Positions 8,876 to 17,469 of a DNA stretch of 64,000 nt are shown piece after piece (the stretch's first letter is position 1; each line of letters starts with the position of its first letter). Source of the DNA: Archangium violaceum (GTDB lineage: Bacteria; Myxococcota; Myxococcia; Myxococcales; Myxococcaceae); contig NZ_CP069396.1 of assembly GCF_016887565.1 (NCBI RefSeq), positions 6,988,001 to 7,052,000 of the forward strand, in the 5' to 3' direction. A program made the translations under genes and the position numbers. The notes beneath the pieces are model-generated. The model was not told the DNA's origin. It saw only the letters and a program-made list of their open reading frames with translations, and made no database searches.

Positions 8876-9541
8876 GTGCAATCAGGGGACACATGCTCCG
8901 TAGACCAGGGCGTGAACGCTCTCGCCCTCAACGCAGCAGACGTCGCGGACCTCGCCCGGGCCATCGGCATGCTGGTGGCCGATGACTCCGCCGCCCCGCC
9001 CTGGAAGGCCGATGTACTGGCCGCCCGGCGCGGGGACCCCTCGGCCTTCGAGTCGCTCGTACGCAGCGTGCAACGCCCCGTCTACGGTCTGGCGCTGCGC
9101 CTGCTGAGCAACGAGGCCGAGGCCGCCGAGGTCTCCCAGGAGGCCTTCCTGCGCGCCTACCAGAACCTCCACAAGTACGACGAGTCCCGCCCCTTCGACC
9201 TGTGGGTGATGGCCATCACCCGCAACCTGTGCCTGGACCTGCTGCGCCGGCGCACCAAGGTGAAGACGGAGGAGCTCGAGCCGATGAGCGAGCTCCTCCC
9301 CAGTGGAGAGGCCTCCCTCGAGGACGGCGCCATCGCCCGCCAGGAGCACCAGTCGCTGGAGGCGGCCCTGGCCACCCTGTCCGCTGACGACCGGGAGGTG
9401 CTGGCGCTCTACTACGTGCAGAAGCGCACCACCAAGGAGATCGCCCAGGTCCTGGGCTGCGCGCCGGGCACCATCATGGCGCGCCTGTTCCGGGCCCGGG
9501 AGAAGCTCCGCAAGAAGATGAGCCCGGAGGAGCCGACATGA
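8876..9541 (+). CDS. ECF-type RNA polymerase sigma factor
   Basis: The protein has up to 221 residues. Region 2 reads FESLVRSVQRPVYGLALRLL with DAEEVSQEAFL-like EVSQEAFLRAYQN; region 4 reads LSADDREVLALYYVQKRTTK and continues into a helix-turn-helix EIAQVLGCAPGTIMARLFRA. The first 50 residues are unusually long for an ECF factor. The GTG at 8876 has no clear ribosome site; in-frame GTG 8912 or ATG 8969 are alternatives. Its TGA overlaps the anti-sigma gene start (ATGA at 9538-9541), the usual sigma/anti-sigma coupling. The regulon is unknown but probably includes this operon. Confidence 0.88.
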   Translation: MQSGDTCSVDQGVNALALNAADVADLARAIGMLVADDSAAPPWKADVLAARRGDPSAFESLVRSVQRPVYGLALRLLSNEAEAAEVSQEAFLRAYQNLHKYDESRPFDLWVMAITRNLCLDLLRRRTKVKTEELEPMSELLPSGEASLEDGAIARQEHQSLEAALATLSADDREVLALYYVQKRTTKEIAQVLGCAPGTIMARLFRAREKLRKKMSPEEPT

Positions 9542-10050
9542 TGCCCACGTCGATCGAGTGCCCGGACCTCGAGGTGCTCTTCACCGAGCTGGAGTCCGGC
9601 GAGCACGGCCCCGCCATGGAGCACGCGAAGCTCTGCCCGCTGTGCACCGCCATCATCGAGGAGCACCGGCTGCTGGAGAAGGACCTGTACCGGCTGGCGG
9701 ATCCGCTCCCTCCGCCGGACCTGGTGCACAAGGTGATGGCGCGCGTGGCCTCCGAGCCCGCGCCCGTGCGCCGCGAGCTGTGGACGGGTCTGTCCATCCT
9801 GGGGATCTCGCTCCTGGCGGGACTCGGGGTGCTGATCACCAACGACACGGCCCTGAGCGGGGCCGGCACCGGCCTGGCCCGCTTCCTGGTGGACGGCAAG
9901 GCCTTCGTCGAAGCGCTGCTCAGTGGCGCCCATGCCTTGTGGCACACCGCGGCGGGCCCCGTCGCGGGCCTGCTCGCCGCCCTCCTCTTCTCCACCCTGT
10001 TCGGCATCAAGCGACTGGCCGGCAACGGCCCTACCCCCTCCGAAGCGTGA
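9538..10050 (+). CDS. Membrane anti-sigma factor with zinc-binding motif
   Basis: The protein has 170 residues, or 169 if the second ATG at 9541 is used. The cytoplasmic N-terminus contains H-x3-C-x2-C (MEHAKLCPLC), the ZAS-type anti-sigma motif, which would hold the upstream sigma factor inactive. Two hydrophobic segments follow (LSILGISLLAGLGVLIT and GLLAALLFSTLFGI), so this is a membrane anti-sigma factor. It overlaps the sigma gene by four bases, and the next gene starts nine bases after its stop, which makes a three-gene operon. Confidence 0.82.
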   Translation: MMPTSIECPDLEVLFTELESGEHGPAMEHAKLCPLCTAIIEEHRLLEKDLYRLADPLPPPDLVHKVMARVASEPAPVRRELWTGLSILGISLLAGLGVLITNDTALSGAGTGLARFLVDGKAFVEALLSGAHALWHTAAGPVAGLLAALLFSTLFGIKRLAGNGPTPSEA

Positions 10051-10058
10051 GTGTCGCC

Positions 10059-11486
10059 ATGAAGATCTCCAAGCGCCTGCTGCTTCCCGCCCTCCTCCTC
10101 GCCTCCCCCCTCGCGCTGGCCCAGACCCAGGCCCCCGAGGCCCAGGAGGCCCGCGCCCAGGACACCATCGACGTCCAGTTCCGCGGCTCCCTGCGCGATG
10201 CGATCCAGAAGATCGCCGAGGAGGGTGGCCTCAACGTGGTGGTCACCGGCGACCTGGACTCGCCCGCCGAGGTCCGCCTGAAGAACGTCGGCGCCGAGCA
10301 GGCCCTTCGCACGGTGGCCCGCGCCTACTCGCTGAAGATGGAGCAGGACAACGGCATCTACACCCTGCGCCCCCTGACGGCCGAGGAGAAGGCCCAGTCC
10401 GTCGTGGTGGCTCCCGCCGCGCCCACGCCCCCGGTTCCGAGCGGTCCGCCGGTCCCACCACCGGCTCCGGCCATCGCGCCGCCGCCGGATCCCGCGGACA
10501 TGGTGGATGAGGTGGCGAAGGCGGTCGAGAGCGCCGTGGACGAGGACGAGGTGAAGGAGCGCGTGCGCAACAAGATGCGGGAGGTGCGGCGCTCCCGTGG
10601 CTCGCACGACATGGTGGCGCGTGGACGCTCGCTGGAGGTGAAGGAGGGCGAGTCGGTGGACAGCGCCGTCGTCTACGGCGGCAACCTGACGGTGAAGGGG
10701 CACGTGGAGGACGACGCGGTCGTCTTCGGCGGCAACCTGGAGATCACCGGCCACGTGGAGGGTGATGCGCACGCCTTCGGCGGCAACGTGGTGCTCGGCC
10801 CGGGCGCGGTGGTGGAGGGAGACGTCTCGTCCTTCGGCGGCGCCGTCATCAAGCAGGATGGGGCGAAGGTGGAGGGCAGCACCGAGTCCTTCGGCGGCGC
10901 CAACATCGGCCGCATGGTGGCGGGAGAGATCAAGGAGAACCTCAAGGATGTGAAGAAGTCCTCCCGCGTCGAGCGCGAGGATCGCAATGACAACGACTTC
11001 GCGGCCTTCCTGGTGTGGTTCGCCATGCTCTTCGGCACGGGCTTCCTGGGGCAGCTCTTCCTGCCGACGCGGATGAAGGAGCTGGGCTCGGAGATCCGGG
11101 CGCAGCCGATGAAGAGCGGCGTGGTGGGGTTCCTGGGCATGCTGGCGATGGTGCCCATCACCGTGGTGCTCACGGTGACGCTGATCGGCATCCCGGTGGT
11201 GGTGGCCCTGTGGGTGGTGGCCTTCCTGACGACGGCGCTGGGCTTCGCGGCGGTGGCGAGTGAGATCGGCATGAAGCTGCCGGTGATGCGCGGCCGCAAG
11301 ACGCAGGCGATGGTGCTGGCCCTGGGGCTGCTGCTCCTGCTGGTGGTGGGCAACATCCCGGTGCTGGGACCCCTGGTGCTGACGCTGGCGACGCTGGTGG
11401 CCTTCGGCGCGGTCATCCGCACCCGGTTCGGCAACCGCCCGCGGGGCATGCCCGAGCCCATCATCTCCGAGCAGGTGCCGGGCTGA
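10059..11486 (+). CDS. Exported membrane protein with STN-like domain, bactofilin-like repeats and four-helix C-terminus
   Basis: The 475-residue protein has a signal peptide (LLLPALLLASPLALAQ). Residues 35-110 resemble the secretin/TonB short N-terminal (STN) domain (LRDAIQKIAEEGGLNVVVTG). A Pro-rich linker follows, then glycine-punctuated repeats (VVYGGNL, VVFGGNLEITGHVEGD, AFGGNVVLG, SFGGAV, SFGGANI) of the polymer-forming bactofilin type. The C-terminal 170 residues contain about four transmembrane helices. The ATG at 10059 avoids an early stop in the adjacent GTG frame. Being third in the sigma/anti-sigma operon, it may be the envelope effector or sensor of that system; this is inference. 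Confidence 0.75.
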   Translation: MKISKRLLLPALLLASPLALAQTQAPEAQEARAQDTIDVQFRGSLRDAIQKIAEEGGLNVVVTGDLDSPAEVRLKNVGAEQALRTVARAYSLKMEQDNGIYTLRPLTAEEKAQSVVVAPAAPTPPVPSGPPVPPPAPAIAPPPDPADMVDEVAKAVESAVDEDEVKERVRNKMREVRRSRGSHDMVARGRSLEVKEGESVDSAVVYGGNLTVKGHVEDDAVVFGGNLEITGHVEGDAHAFGGNVVLGPGAVVEGDVSSFGGAVIKQDGAKVEGSTESFGGANIGRMVAGEIKENLKDVKKSSRVEREDRNDNDFAAFLVWFAMLFGTGFLGQLFLPTRMKELGSEIRAQPMKSGVVGFLGMLAMVPITVVLTVTLIGIPVVVALWVVAFLTTALGFAAVASEIGMKLPVMRGRKTQAMVLALGLLLLLVVGNIPVLGPLVLTLATLVAFGAVIRTRFGNRPRGMPEPIISEQVPG

Positions 11487-11566
11487 GCGGCGGGACGCGG
11501 TGAACGAAGGACCCTCCGGGGGCGGCTGGGAGCGTGGGGGACGCTCTGGCCGCCCCCGAGGTGTTT

Positions 11567-12067
11567 TCACCGGCCAGCCGGAAGTTCCGCCCCCCGGTGG
11601 TGCTTGCGGTGCAGTCCGTGCAGCGCGCCATGCGCGAACCGGTGCCGCAGCAGGAGCGCGGGGCCGATCGCCATCGCCAGGTTGGCTGGGAACGCGCACC
11701 CCACCCCGAGCCCCGTGATGGCCACGAGGAACACGATGCAGCCCACCAGGCCGAGCCGCGCCACTCCTCCACGGCCGAACGGCACCGCCAGTCCGCACAG
11801 CAACTGCCCGAGCGCGATGGGCAACACGAAGAGCGCGGGATTCGCCGCGAAGGGGCCCTCGATGAACGCCTGGTACAGCGGAATGGCCGTGGGCCCGAAG
11901 CCCTCCACGTACAGCCGCGGGGCGACGAGCACGATCGTGAGATTGATGGCGCTCGCGCTCAGGAAGGCGGCGCCCACCACGAGACGCCCCACCGAGTGAG
12001 GCCACCGGGCGCAGGCGACGACCAGGACCGCGGCCAGGATGAACGAGAAGAAGTAACCGGCGAGCAT
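11567..12067 (-). CDS. Small multi-spanning membrane protein of unknown function
   Basis: The 166-residue protein has about five hydrophobic helices (YFFSFILAAVLVVACA, LVVGAAFLSASAINLTIVLV, ALFVLPIALGQLLCGLAV, LGLVGCIVFLVAITGLGVG and a weaker fifth). The tail is His/Arg rich (RHRFAHGALHGLHRKHHRG), which could bind metal or face the cytoplasm. It is convergent with the sigma operon. I recognise no family beyond conserved small membrane proteins. Confidence 0.6.
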   Translation of the reverse strand: MLAGYFFSFILAAVLVVACARWPHSVGRLVVGAAFLSASAINLTIVLVAPRLYVEGFGPTAIPLYQAFIEGPFAANPALFVLPIALGQLLCGLAVPFGRGGVARLGLVGCIVFLVAITGLGVGCAFPANLAMAIGPALLLRHRFAHGALHGLHRKHHRGAELPAGR

Positions 12068-12365
12068 GAACGCCTCCGCTGTGAGAACCCACCGTCCTCC
12101 ACAGCATGGTGCGTGCCAGTCCGCGCCTCACGGGCGAGCACTCCGAGCCTCCCGCAACTTCTGCGCGCTCCCCAGTGGAACGCGCATCCAGGAGCGGCCC
12201 GGCCCCTGGTCCCCCAAGCGGGCTGACGCACCGCGCCAGCGCGGAGAGAAGCCGGGTTTCCACGCGCCATCACCCCGGCTGTCACCTCCCCTGCTCGGGA
12301 GGCGACGCGAGGTCCCGGGCGGGCTTTGACCGCTCGGGCCCGCTGGGACATTGTCCGCGCACCTT
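12068..12365. other. Intergenic gap between divergent genes
   Basis: About 300 bases separate the start of the minus-strand membrane protein from the plus-strand Fe-S/FAD gene. The stretch is GC-rich. I see no RNA gene, no clear hairpin with a T-tract and no repeat in it; it should hold the two divergent promoters. Confidence 0.4.
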
Positions 12366-13712
12366 ATGAGACGCCTCCCAGATGCCGCCTCTCGCGGTAA
12401 GTCCATCACCATGGACCTCGAGGGCGAATCCGTGCCCGCGGTCGAGGGCGAGCCGGTCGCGTGCTCGCTGGTGGCCGCCGGTGAGTCCGTACTCGCCCGC
12501 TCCATCAAGTACCACCGCGCCCGTGGCCCCTACTGCTTCGCCGGTGCGTGCTCCCACTGCCTGATGCGCGTGGACGGCATGCCCAACGTCTACACCTGCC
12601 GCGTGCCAGCCCGCGCGGGCATGAAGCTGGAGCGACAGAACGCCTACCCCTCCGCCAAGGTGGACGTCTTCGAGGCGATCGACTGGTTCTTCCCCAAGGG
12701 GTTGGATCACCACGAGATGTTCGCCGGCGTGCCCGTGGCCGAGCAGGTGATGGCCAAGGTGGCGCGCCAGCTCGCGGGCCTCGGGCTGCTGCCGGCCTCG
12801 CCCGCCCCGGAGCGCATGCCCGCGCTGACGCTGCGCACCCGCGTGGCGGTGGTGGGCGGTGGCGCCTCGGGCCTCTCGGCGGCGCAGGTGCTGGCCGCCC
12901 GGGGCGTGCCCTTCCTCCTCTTCGAGCGCGAGGACACCCTGGGTGGCCGCTTCGTCGCGGGCGCGCCGGAGGCGGATGCGCCGAAGATGCCGGACACGAG
13001 CGCCCTGCCCCCGGGAAGCGCTCGCACGCGGGCCACCGTCATCGGCCTGTATGACGACGAGGCCGGCCGCTACCTGGCGGTGGTGGCGGATGGGCCGGAG
13101 GGGACGAGGCTCCTCAAGGTGTATGCCGAGCGCTTCCTGCTGGCGCCAGGGGGCCACCCGCCGCTGCTGCCCTTCGAGAACAATGACCTGCCGGGCGTGT
13201 ACGCGGGCCGCGCGGCGAGCCTGCTGATGCGCCGCTACGGCGTGGCGCCCGAGGTGGCGGCGCTGGTGGGCTGGGGCCCCGAGCTGTACGCGCTGGCGCG
13301 GCTGATGGAGGAGCACGGGACGAAGGTGGCGGCGGTGGTGGACCTGAAGGGCCCGTTGCCTCCGGGAGCTCCAGCCAGAGCCACCCTGGGCAGCGAGCCC
13401 AAGGCGCACGGCCGGGGCGAGGTGAGCGGCTTCAGCTACGCGGACGCGTCGGGCCGGCGGGTGAAGGTGGACTGTGACGCGGTGCTGGTGGCGGTGGCGA
13501 CGAGCCCGAGCTTCGAGCTGGCCCGCCAGGGTGGCGCGAAGGTGGAGTTCGACGAGGCACGCGAGGTGTTCGCGGTGGTGGCGGACGCGGACGGACGCAC
13601 CGCCGCGCCGGACGTGTACGTGGCTGGGGATGTGACGGGTGGGAGGAGCATGGTGGAGTCCGCGGCCTCGGGCAGGCGCGCGGCCGAGTCGCTCCTCGGA
13701 GGGCTGTCATGA
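12366..13712 (+). CDS. 2Fe-2S/FAD amine oxidase subunit (HcnA+HcnB or sarcosine oxidase alpha-like)
   Basis: The protein has 448 residues from the ATG at 12366; an upstream TTG at 12351 is possible. Residues 1-95 form a Fer2_4-type [2Fe-2S] domain with all four cysteines (YCFAGACSHC and a later Cys in VYTCRVPARAG). An FAD-binding oxidoreductase domain follows (VAVVGGGASGLSAAQ; VAGDVTGGRSM near the end). The layout matches the small Fe-S subunit fused to the FAD subunit of hydrogen cyanide synthase, opine oxidases or sarcosine oxidase, but the BFD-like Cys domain usually at the C-terminus is absent; it is on the next gene. ATGA overlap at 13709 couples the pair. The substrate is unknown. Confidence 0.85.
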   Translation: MRRLPDAASRGKSITMDLEGESVPAVEGEPVACSLVAAGESVLARSIKYHRARGPYCFAGACSHCLMRVDGMPNVYTCRVPARAGMKLERQNAYPSAKVDVFEAIDWFFPKGLDHHEMFAGVPVAEQVMAKVARQLAGLGLLPASPAPERMPALTLRTRVAVVGGGASGLSAAQVLAARGVPFLLFEREDTLGGRFVAGAPEADAPKMPDTSALPPGSARTRATVIGLYDDEAGRYLAVVADGPEGTRLLKVYAERFLLAPGGHPPLLPFENNDLPGVYAGRAASLLMRRYGVAPEVAALVGWGPELYALARLMEEHGTKVAAVVDLKGPLPPGAPARATLGSEPKAHGRGEVSGFSYADASGRRVKVDCDAVLVAVATSPSFELARQGGAKVEFDEAREVFAVVADADGRTAAPDVYVAGDVTGGRSMVESAASGRRAAESLLGGLS

Positions 13713-15196
13713 GCAAGACGCTGATCTGCTCCTGCGAGGACGTGACCGCCGATGACATCCGGCACGCCGTCTCGAAGGGCTTCTGTGACGTGGAGTCGGT
13801 GAAGCGCTTCACGGGTTTCGGCACGGGCATCTGCCAGGGCAAGGGCTGCCTGTCGGCGGTGGCGGCGCTGCTGGCGAAGGAGAAGGCGCAGAAGCCCGCG
13901 GGCCTGCTGCCCTTCACGCCGCGGCCGCCGGAGTTCCCGACGGAGCTGTCGTTGCTGGCCTCGGCGCCGGTGGACGAGTCCCAGCCTCCCGTGGGCGGGG
14001 TGCCCCAGGAGTTGAGCGACTTCCCGCCGGCACTGCGGCCGGAGGGCCCGGTGCCCGCGCGCGCGAAGGTGGTCATCATCGGCGGCGGCATCATGGGCCT
14101 GGCGCTGGCGTACAACCTGTCCCTGCGCGGCGAGACGGACGTGGTGGTGCTCGAGCGCGGCTACCTGTGCGCGGGCGCGTCCGGGCGCAACGGCGGCGGC
14201 GTGCGCATGCAGTGGGGCACGTCGGCCAACATCGAGCTGGCCAAGCGCTCCATCGCGCTGATGGGCCGGTTCGCGCGCGACCTGGGCATCAACGTGTGGC
14301 TGCGCCAGGGCGGCTACCTCTTCATGGCCAAGACGAAGGCCGTGGCGGAGCGCCTGGAGCGCAACGTGGCGCTGCACAACAAGCACGGAGTGCCCACGCG
14401 GCTGCTCACGGTGGACGAGGCGCGCGAGGTGGTGCCCGGCCTGTCGCTCAAGGGCGCGCAGGCGGCCTCGTACAATCCGGAGGACGGGGTCATCTTCCCC
14501 TGGCCCTTCCTCTGGGGCTACGCGAACGCCTGCCGCAAGGCCGGCATCAAGGTCGAGACCTTCACCAACGTCACCGGCTTCGAGTTGTCGGACGGCCTGG
14601 TGCGCAAGGTGAAGACGGATCGCGGCGACATCGCCTGCGACACGGTGGTGCTGGCCACGGGGGCGTGGAGCCCGGAGATCGCGAAGCTCGCGGGGGTGCA
14701 GCTGCCCAACGAGCCGCACCGGCATGAAATCCTCAGCACGGAGCCGCTCAAGCCCTTCCTGAGCCCGCTGGTGTCGGTGCTGGACTCGGGGCTGTACTTC
14801 AGCCAGTCGATGCGCGGGGAAATCGTCGGCGGCATGGGCGATCCGAAGGAGCCGCCGGGGCTGAACATGGGCTCGACGTTGCGCTTCGTGTCGCGCTTCT
14901 CGCGGGCGCTGCTGGAGCAGATGCCGCAGCTGGGCCACGTGAAGGTGCTGCGCCAGTGGGCGGGCTGCTACGACGTGACGCCGGACAACAACCCGGTGCT
15001 GGGCCGCACGCCGGGCCTGGAGAACCTGCTCCAGCTGTCGGGCTTCGTGGGGCACGGCTTCATGATGGCCCCCGCGGTGGCCGAGCGGATGGCGCAGTGG
15101 ATGACCACGGGCGAGTCCGACGAGCTCTTCACGCGCTTCAACCTGCGCCGCTTCCAGGAGGGCAAGCTGGAGCGCGAGGACATGATCATCGGCTGA
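13709..15196 (+). CDS. BFD-like 2Fe-2S domain fused to a DAO-type FAD oxidase (sarcosine oxidase beta/HcnC-like)
   Basis: The 495-residue protein begins with a BFD-like [2Fe-2S] domain (CSCEDVT near 8-14 and GICQGKGCLS near 46-55, giving C-x-C and C-x4-C). After a Pro-rich linker comes a D-amino-acid-oxidase-fold FAD domain (VVIIGGGIMGLALAYNLSLR; ASGRNGGGVRMQWG; WAGCYDVTPDNNPVLG). With the upstream subunit it should oxidise a secondary amine or amino acid such as sarcosine, glycine or an opine and pass electrons through the Fe-S centres. The BFD domain is normally on the other large subunit. Its end overlaps the convergent SDR gene by 11 bases. Confidence 0.85.
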   Translation: MSKTLICSCEDVTADDIRHAVSKGFCDVESVKRFTGFGTGICQGKGCLSAVAALLAKEKAQKPAGLLPFTPRPPEFPTELSLLASAPVDESQPPVGGVPQELSDFPPALRPEGPVPARAKVVIIGGGIMGLALAYNLSLRGETDVVVLERGYLCAGASGRNGGGVRMQWGTSANIELAKRSIALMGRFARDLGINVWLRQGGYLFMAKTKAVAERLERNVALHNKHGVPTRLLTVDEAREVVPGLSLKGAQAASYNPEDGVIFPWPFLWGYANACRKAGIKVETFTNVTGFELSDGLVRKVKTDRGDIACDTVVLATGAWSPEIAKLAGVQLPNEPHRHEILSTEPLKPFLSPLVSVLDSGLYFSQSMRGEIVGGMGDPKEPPGLNMGSTLRFVSRFSRALLEQMPQLGHVKVLRQWAGCYDVTPDNNPVLGRTPGLENLLQLSGFVGHGFMMAPAVAERMAQWMTTGESDELFTRFNLRRFQEGKLEREDMIIG

Positions 15197-16031
15197 GCGC
15201 CTCGGGCCCACCGGCCAGCAACACACGCTGGCCACGCTCCTCCAGCAACGCGGTCCCCTGCCGCAGCTTCTTCGCGGCCATCATCCCCGTGGCCCGCATC
15301 AGCGGGCGCGGCATGAGCGACACCAGCCGCATCATCCACCGGTACGCCAGGCCCGGGTACACCAGGGGCGAGGCACGCTCGAAGCCCTCGAGCGCCTCGC
15401 GGGCGCACCGGACCGCGGAGATGCTCATCCACGACGGCGGCGCGTGAGCGTCCACCGCCACCGGCCCGGGCTCCACCCGCGTCACCACCACCCCGGTGCC
15501 GACCAGCTCCAACCGCAGCGACTCGGTGAACCCCTCGAGGAAGTGCCGGGTCCCGGCGTAGACGGCCATGCCCGGGATGTACAGCCGTCCACCCCCCGAG
15601 CCGATGTTGAGGATGCCACCGCGCCCGCGCTCCACCATGCGCCGCAGCAACCGGTGGGTGAGCAGCATGGGCGCCGACACGTTCGCCCTCAACATCTGGT
15701 GGATGTGCGGCCAGCGCTGCTGCTCGTAGAGGCCGAACTCCCCCTGCTCGGCGTTGTTCACCAGCACGTCCACCTGGATGAGGTGGCGGTGCAGCGAGTC
15801 CAGCAGCGCATCCACCTCGTCCGGGTGCGACAGGTCGCACTTCTCCACCGCCACGCCCAGGGTGGGGTTGCTCGCGAGCAGCTCGTCCCGGAGCTCCTCT
15901 AGCGGCTCCTTCTGGTGGGCGACGAGCACCAGGGTCCTCGCCCTGCGAGCGAGCTGGCGTGCGAGCTCCCGGCCAATGCGCGAGCAGGCCCCCGTGATGA
16001 GCACGGTGCCGGAATCGATGGGTGGACGCAT
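15186..16031 (-). CDS. Short-chain dehydrogenase/reductase with degenerate motifs
   Basis: The protein has 281 residues. The ATG at 16031 follows a strong GGAGGAGAGGAG site. The SDR fold is clear, but key motifs deviate: the cofactor loop is TGACSRIG where TGxxxGIG is expected, the NNAG motif reads NNAE, and the catalytic YxxxK reads YAGTR, so the Lys is Arg. The catalytic Ser (IGSGGG) and Tyr keep the normal spacing. The C-terminus has a hydrophobic MMRLVSLMPRPLMRATGMMA segment, as in acyl-chain SDRs. It may have altered cofactor use or no dehydrogenase activity. Confidence 0.8.
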   Translation of the reverse strand: MRPPIDSGTVLITGACSRIGRELARQLARRARTLVLVAHQKEPLEELRDELLASNPTLGVAVEKCDLSHPDEVDALLDSLHRHLIQVDVLVNNAEQGEFGLYEQQRWPHIHQMLRANVSAPMLLTHRLLRRMVERGRGGILNIGSGGGRLYIPGMAVYAGTRHFLEGFTESLRLELVGTGVVVTRVEPGPVAVDAHAPPSWMSISAVRCAREALEGFERASPLVYPGLAYRWMMRLVSLMPRPLMRATGMMAAKKLRQGTALLEERGQRVLLAGGPEALSR

Positions 16032-16417
16032 GGGCTCCTCTCCTCCTTGCCCTGACAAAGGAGAAAATTAGCCACGCCCTCCCGCCCTCCACATGACTCG
16101 CCGGGTCGAAAGCCCTCCGGGCCACCCCCCCTCCCTCGGAACACCACCGATCGTCCACTTTCGCTACGATTCCAAGGAATCCATCTGTTCTGTTTGAGGA
16201 CAGTCGCCGCTCCCGCATAAGGTCCGGGGCCGACTCGGGTTTTCCCCGAAGTTGTGCAATCCATTTACATCTGCAATCCGGGAACAGGAGCATGCATGCT
16301 CCACCCGTTAGGGGACGGAGCGTTGCCTTCCGAGGGAGGAAGGCGGCGCGGGCCGCTGGCACGGTACGTGCCATGGGGACTCGACCGCGCATCCCGCGCA
16401 TGGAGACCCCCCCTCTT
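16032..16417. other. Intergenic gap upstream of protease gene
   Basis: The 386 bases lie between divergent genes. The stretch 16150-16290 is richer in A and T than its surroundings and probably holds the protease promoter. Start codons in frame with the protease exist at 16292, 16373 and 16400 but would place the signal peptide internally. I see no RNA gene or repeat. Confidence 0.4.
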
Positions 16418-17218
16418 ATGAACCTGAAGATTGCTCGTGCGTTCCTGGTCGTCGGTCTGACGGGCTGTGGTGTTGCCGAGCTGCCCGCGGACGTACCGGA
16501 CGCGGAGCCCACGGGCGCCGCGGAGTCCCCGGTCATCGTGGGCTCGGTGAACTGGAGCAGTGTCACGTCGCTGAGCTCCACCAGCACCGAGCGGACGCGC
16601 TCCAAGGCGGTGGGCTATCTGTCGATCCCCGCCGTGGGCAGCCGCTGCACCGCGTGGCTGGTGGCCGACGACAAGGTGGTGACCAACAACCACTGCATCG
16701 GAAGCAGCTCGAACGCGGTGGGCGCCAGGGTGTCCTTCAACTACGAGGACGGCGTCGCCTCCACCAGCCGCATCTGGTACGACTGCTCCACCTTCGTGAA
16801 GACGTGGTCGGCCGAGGACATGACGGTCATCCAGTGCAAGCCCGTCAACGGCACCCTCCCCGGCCAGGTGTACGGCAAGCTGACGGTGGCCAGCGGTAAC
16901 GCCACCAACAGCTCCGCCATGTACGTCGTCCACCAGAACTGCGACTACAACGCCACCCCGAGCTGCACCCCGACGAAGAAGTACTCGCCGGGCTCGGTGC
17001 TCAACACCAACTGGAGCAGCAACGAGCTGTCCTACAACGCGGACACGCTGGGCGGCTCGTCGGGCTCGCCGGTGCTGGGCGGCGCGGGCTCCACCTACGC
17101 GCACCAGGTGATCGGCCTGCACCACGTGGGCGTCGGCTCCAACTACAGCAGCAGCGCCTACAACACGGGCGTCGAGGCTTCGGCCATCAGGGCCCGCCTC
17201 GCGGAGATCGGCCTGTAG
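16418..17218 (+). CDS. Secreted trypsin-like (S1 family) serine protease, lipoprotein signal
   Basis: The 266-residue protein starts MNLKIARAFLVVGLTGCGVA with lipobox LTGC, so Cys17 would be lipidated. The chymotrypsin-fold triad can be read: His92 in VTNNHCIG, Asp134 in SAEDMTVIQC and Ser215 in GGSSGSPV. The NNHC and GxSGSP forms resemble V8/glutamyl-endopeptidase-like bacterial S1 enzymes. Several Cys (at 77, 93, 123, 140, 175, 183) suggest disulfides outside the cytoplasm. It probably acts in extracellular digestion. A rho-independent terminator follows at 17250. Confidence 0.87.
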   Translation: MNLKIARAFLVVGLTGCGVAELPADVPDAEPTGAAESPVIVGSVNWSSVTSLSSTSTERTRSKAVGYLSIPAVGSRCTAWLVADDKVVTNNHCIGSSSNAVGARVSFNYEDGVASTSRIWYDCSTFVKTWSAEDMTVIQCKPVNGTLPGQVYGKLTVASGNATNSSAMYVVHQNCDYNATPSCTPTKKYSPGSVLNTNWSSNELSYNADTLGGSSGSPVLGGAGSTYAHQVIGLHHVGVGSNYSSSAYNTGVEASAIRARLAEIGL

Positions 17219-17249
17219 TCCCTGGCCCTCCACGGCCTCGACACACGGG

Positions 17250-17284
17250 AACGGCGGCTCCTCACGGGGCCGCCGTTTCGTTTT
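17250..17284 (+). terminator. Rho-independent terminator after the protease gene
   Basis: AACGGCGGC at 17250-17258 pairs perfectly with GCCGCCGTT at 17269-17277 around a ten-base loop and runs into TTTCGTTTT. It lies 31 bases after the protease stop codon. Confidence 0.8.
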
Positions 17285-17469
17285 CCCCCTGCCCCTCCGG
17301 GCAAGGACTCCGTCGGACGCAAGGCTTGCACCCCCATGCGGCCCCTCGGAAGAGTTTGCACGCGGACATCCCCCTTCAGAGGCAATTCCCCTGGCACGCT
17401 TCTTCCAGCCATTTAAGGAGCAATGCCCAACCCCACGCCGGGGTCCGGGCGGCAACGGAGGGAATACCG

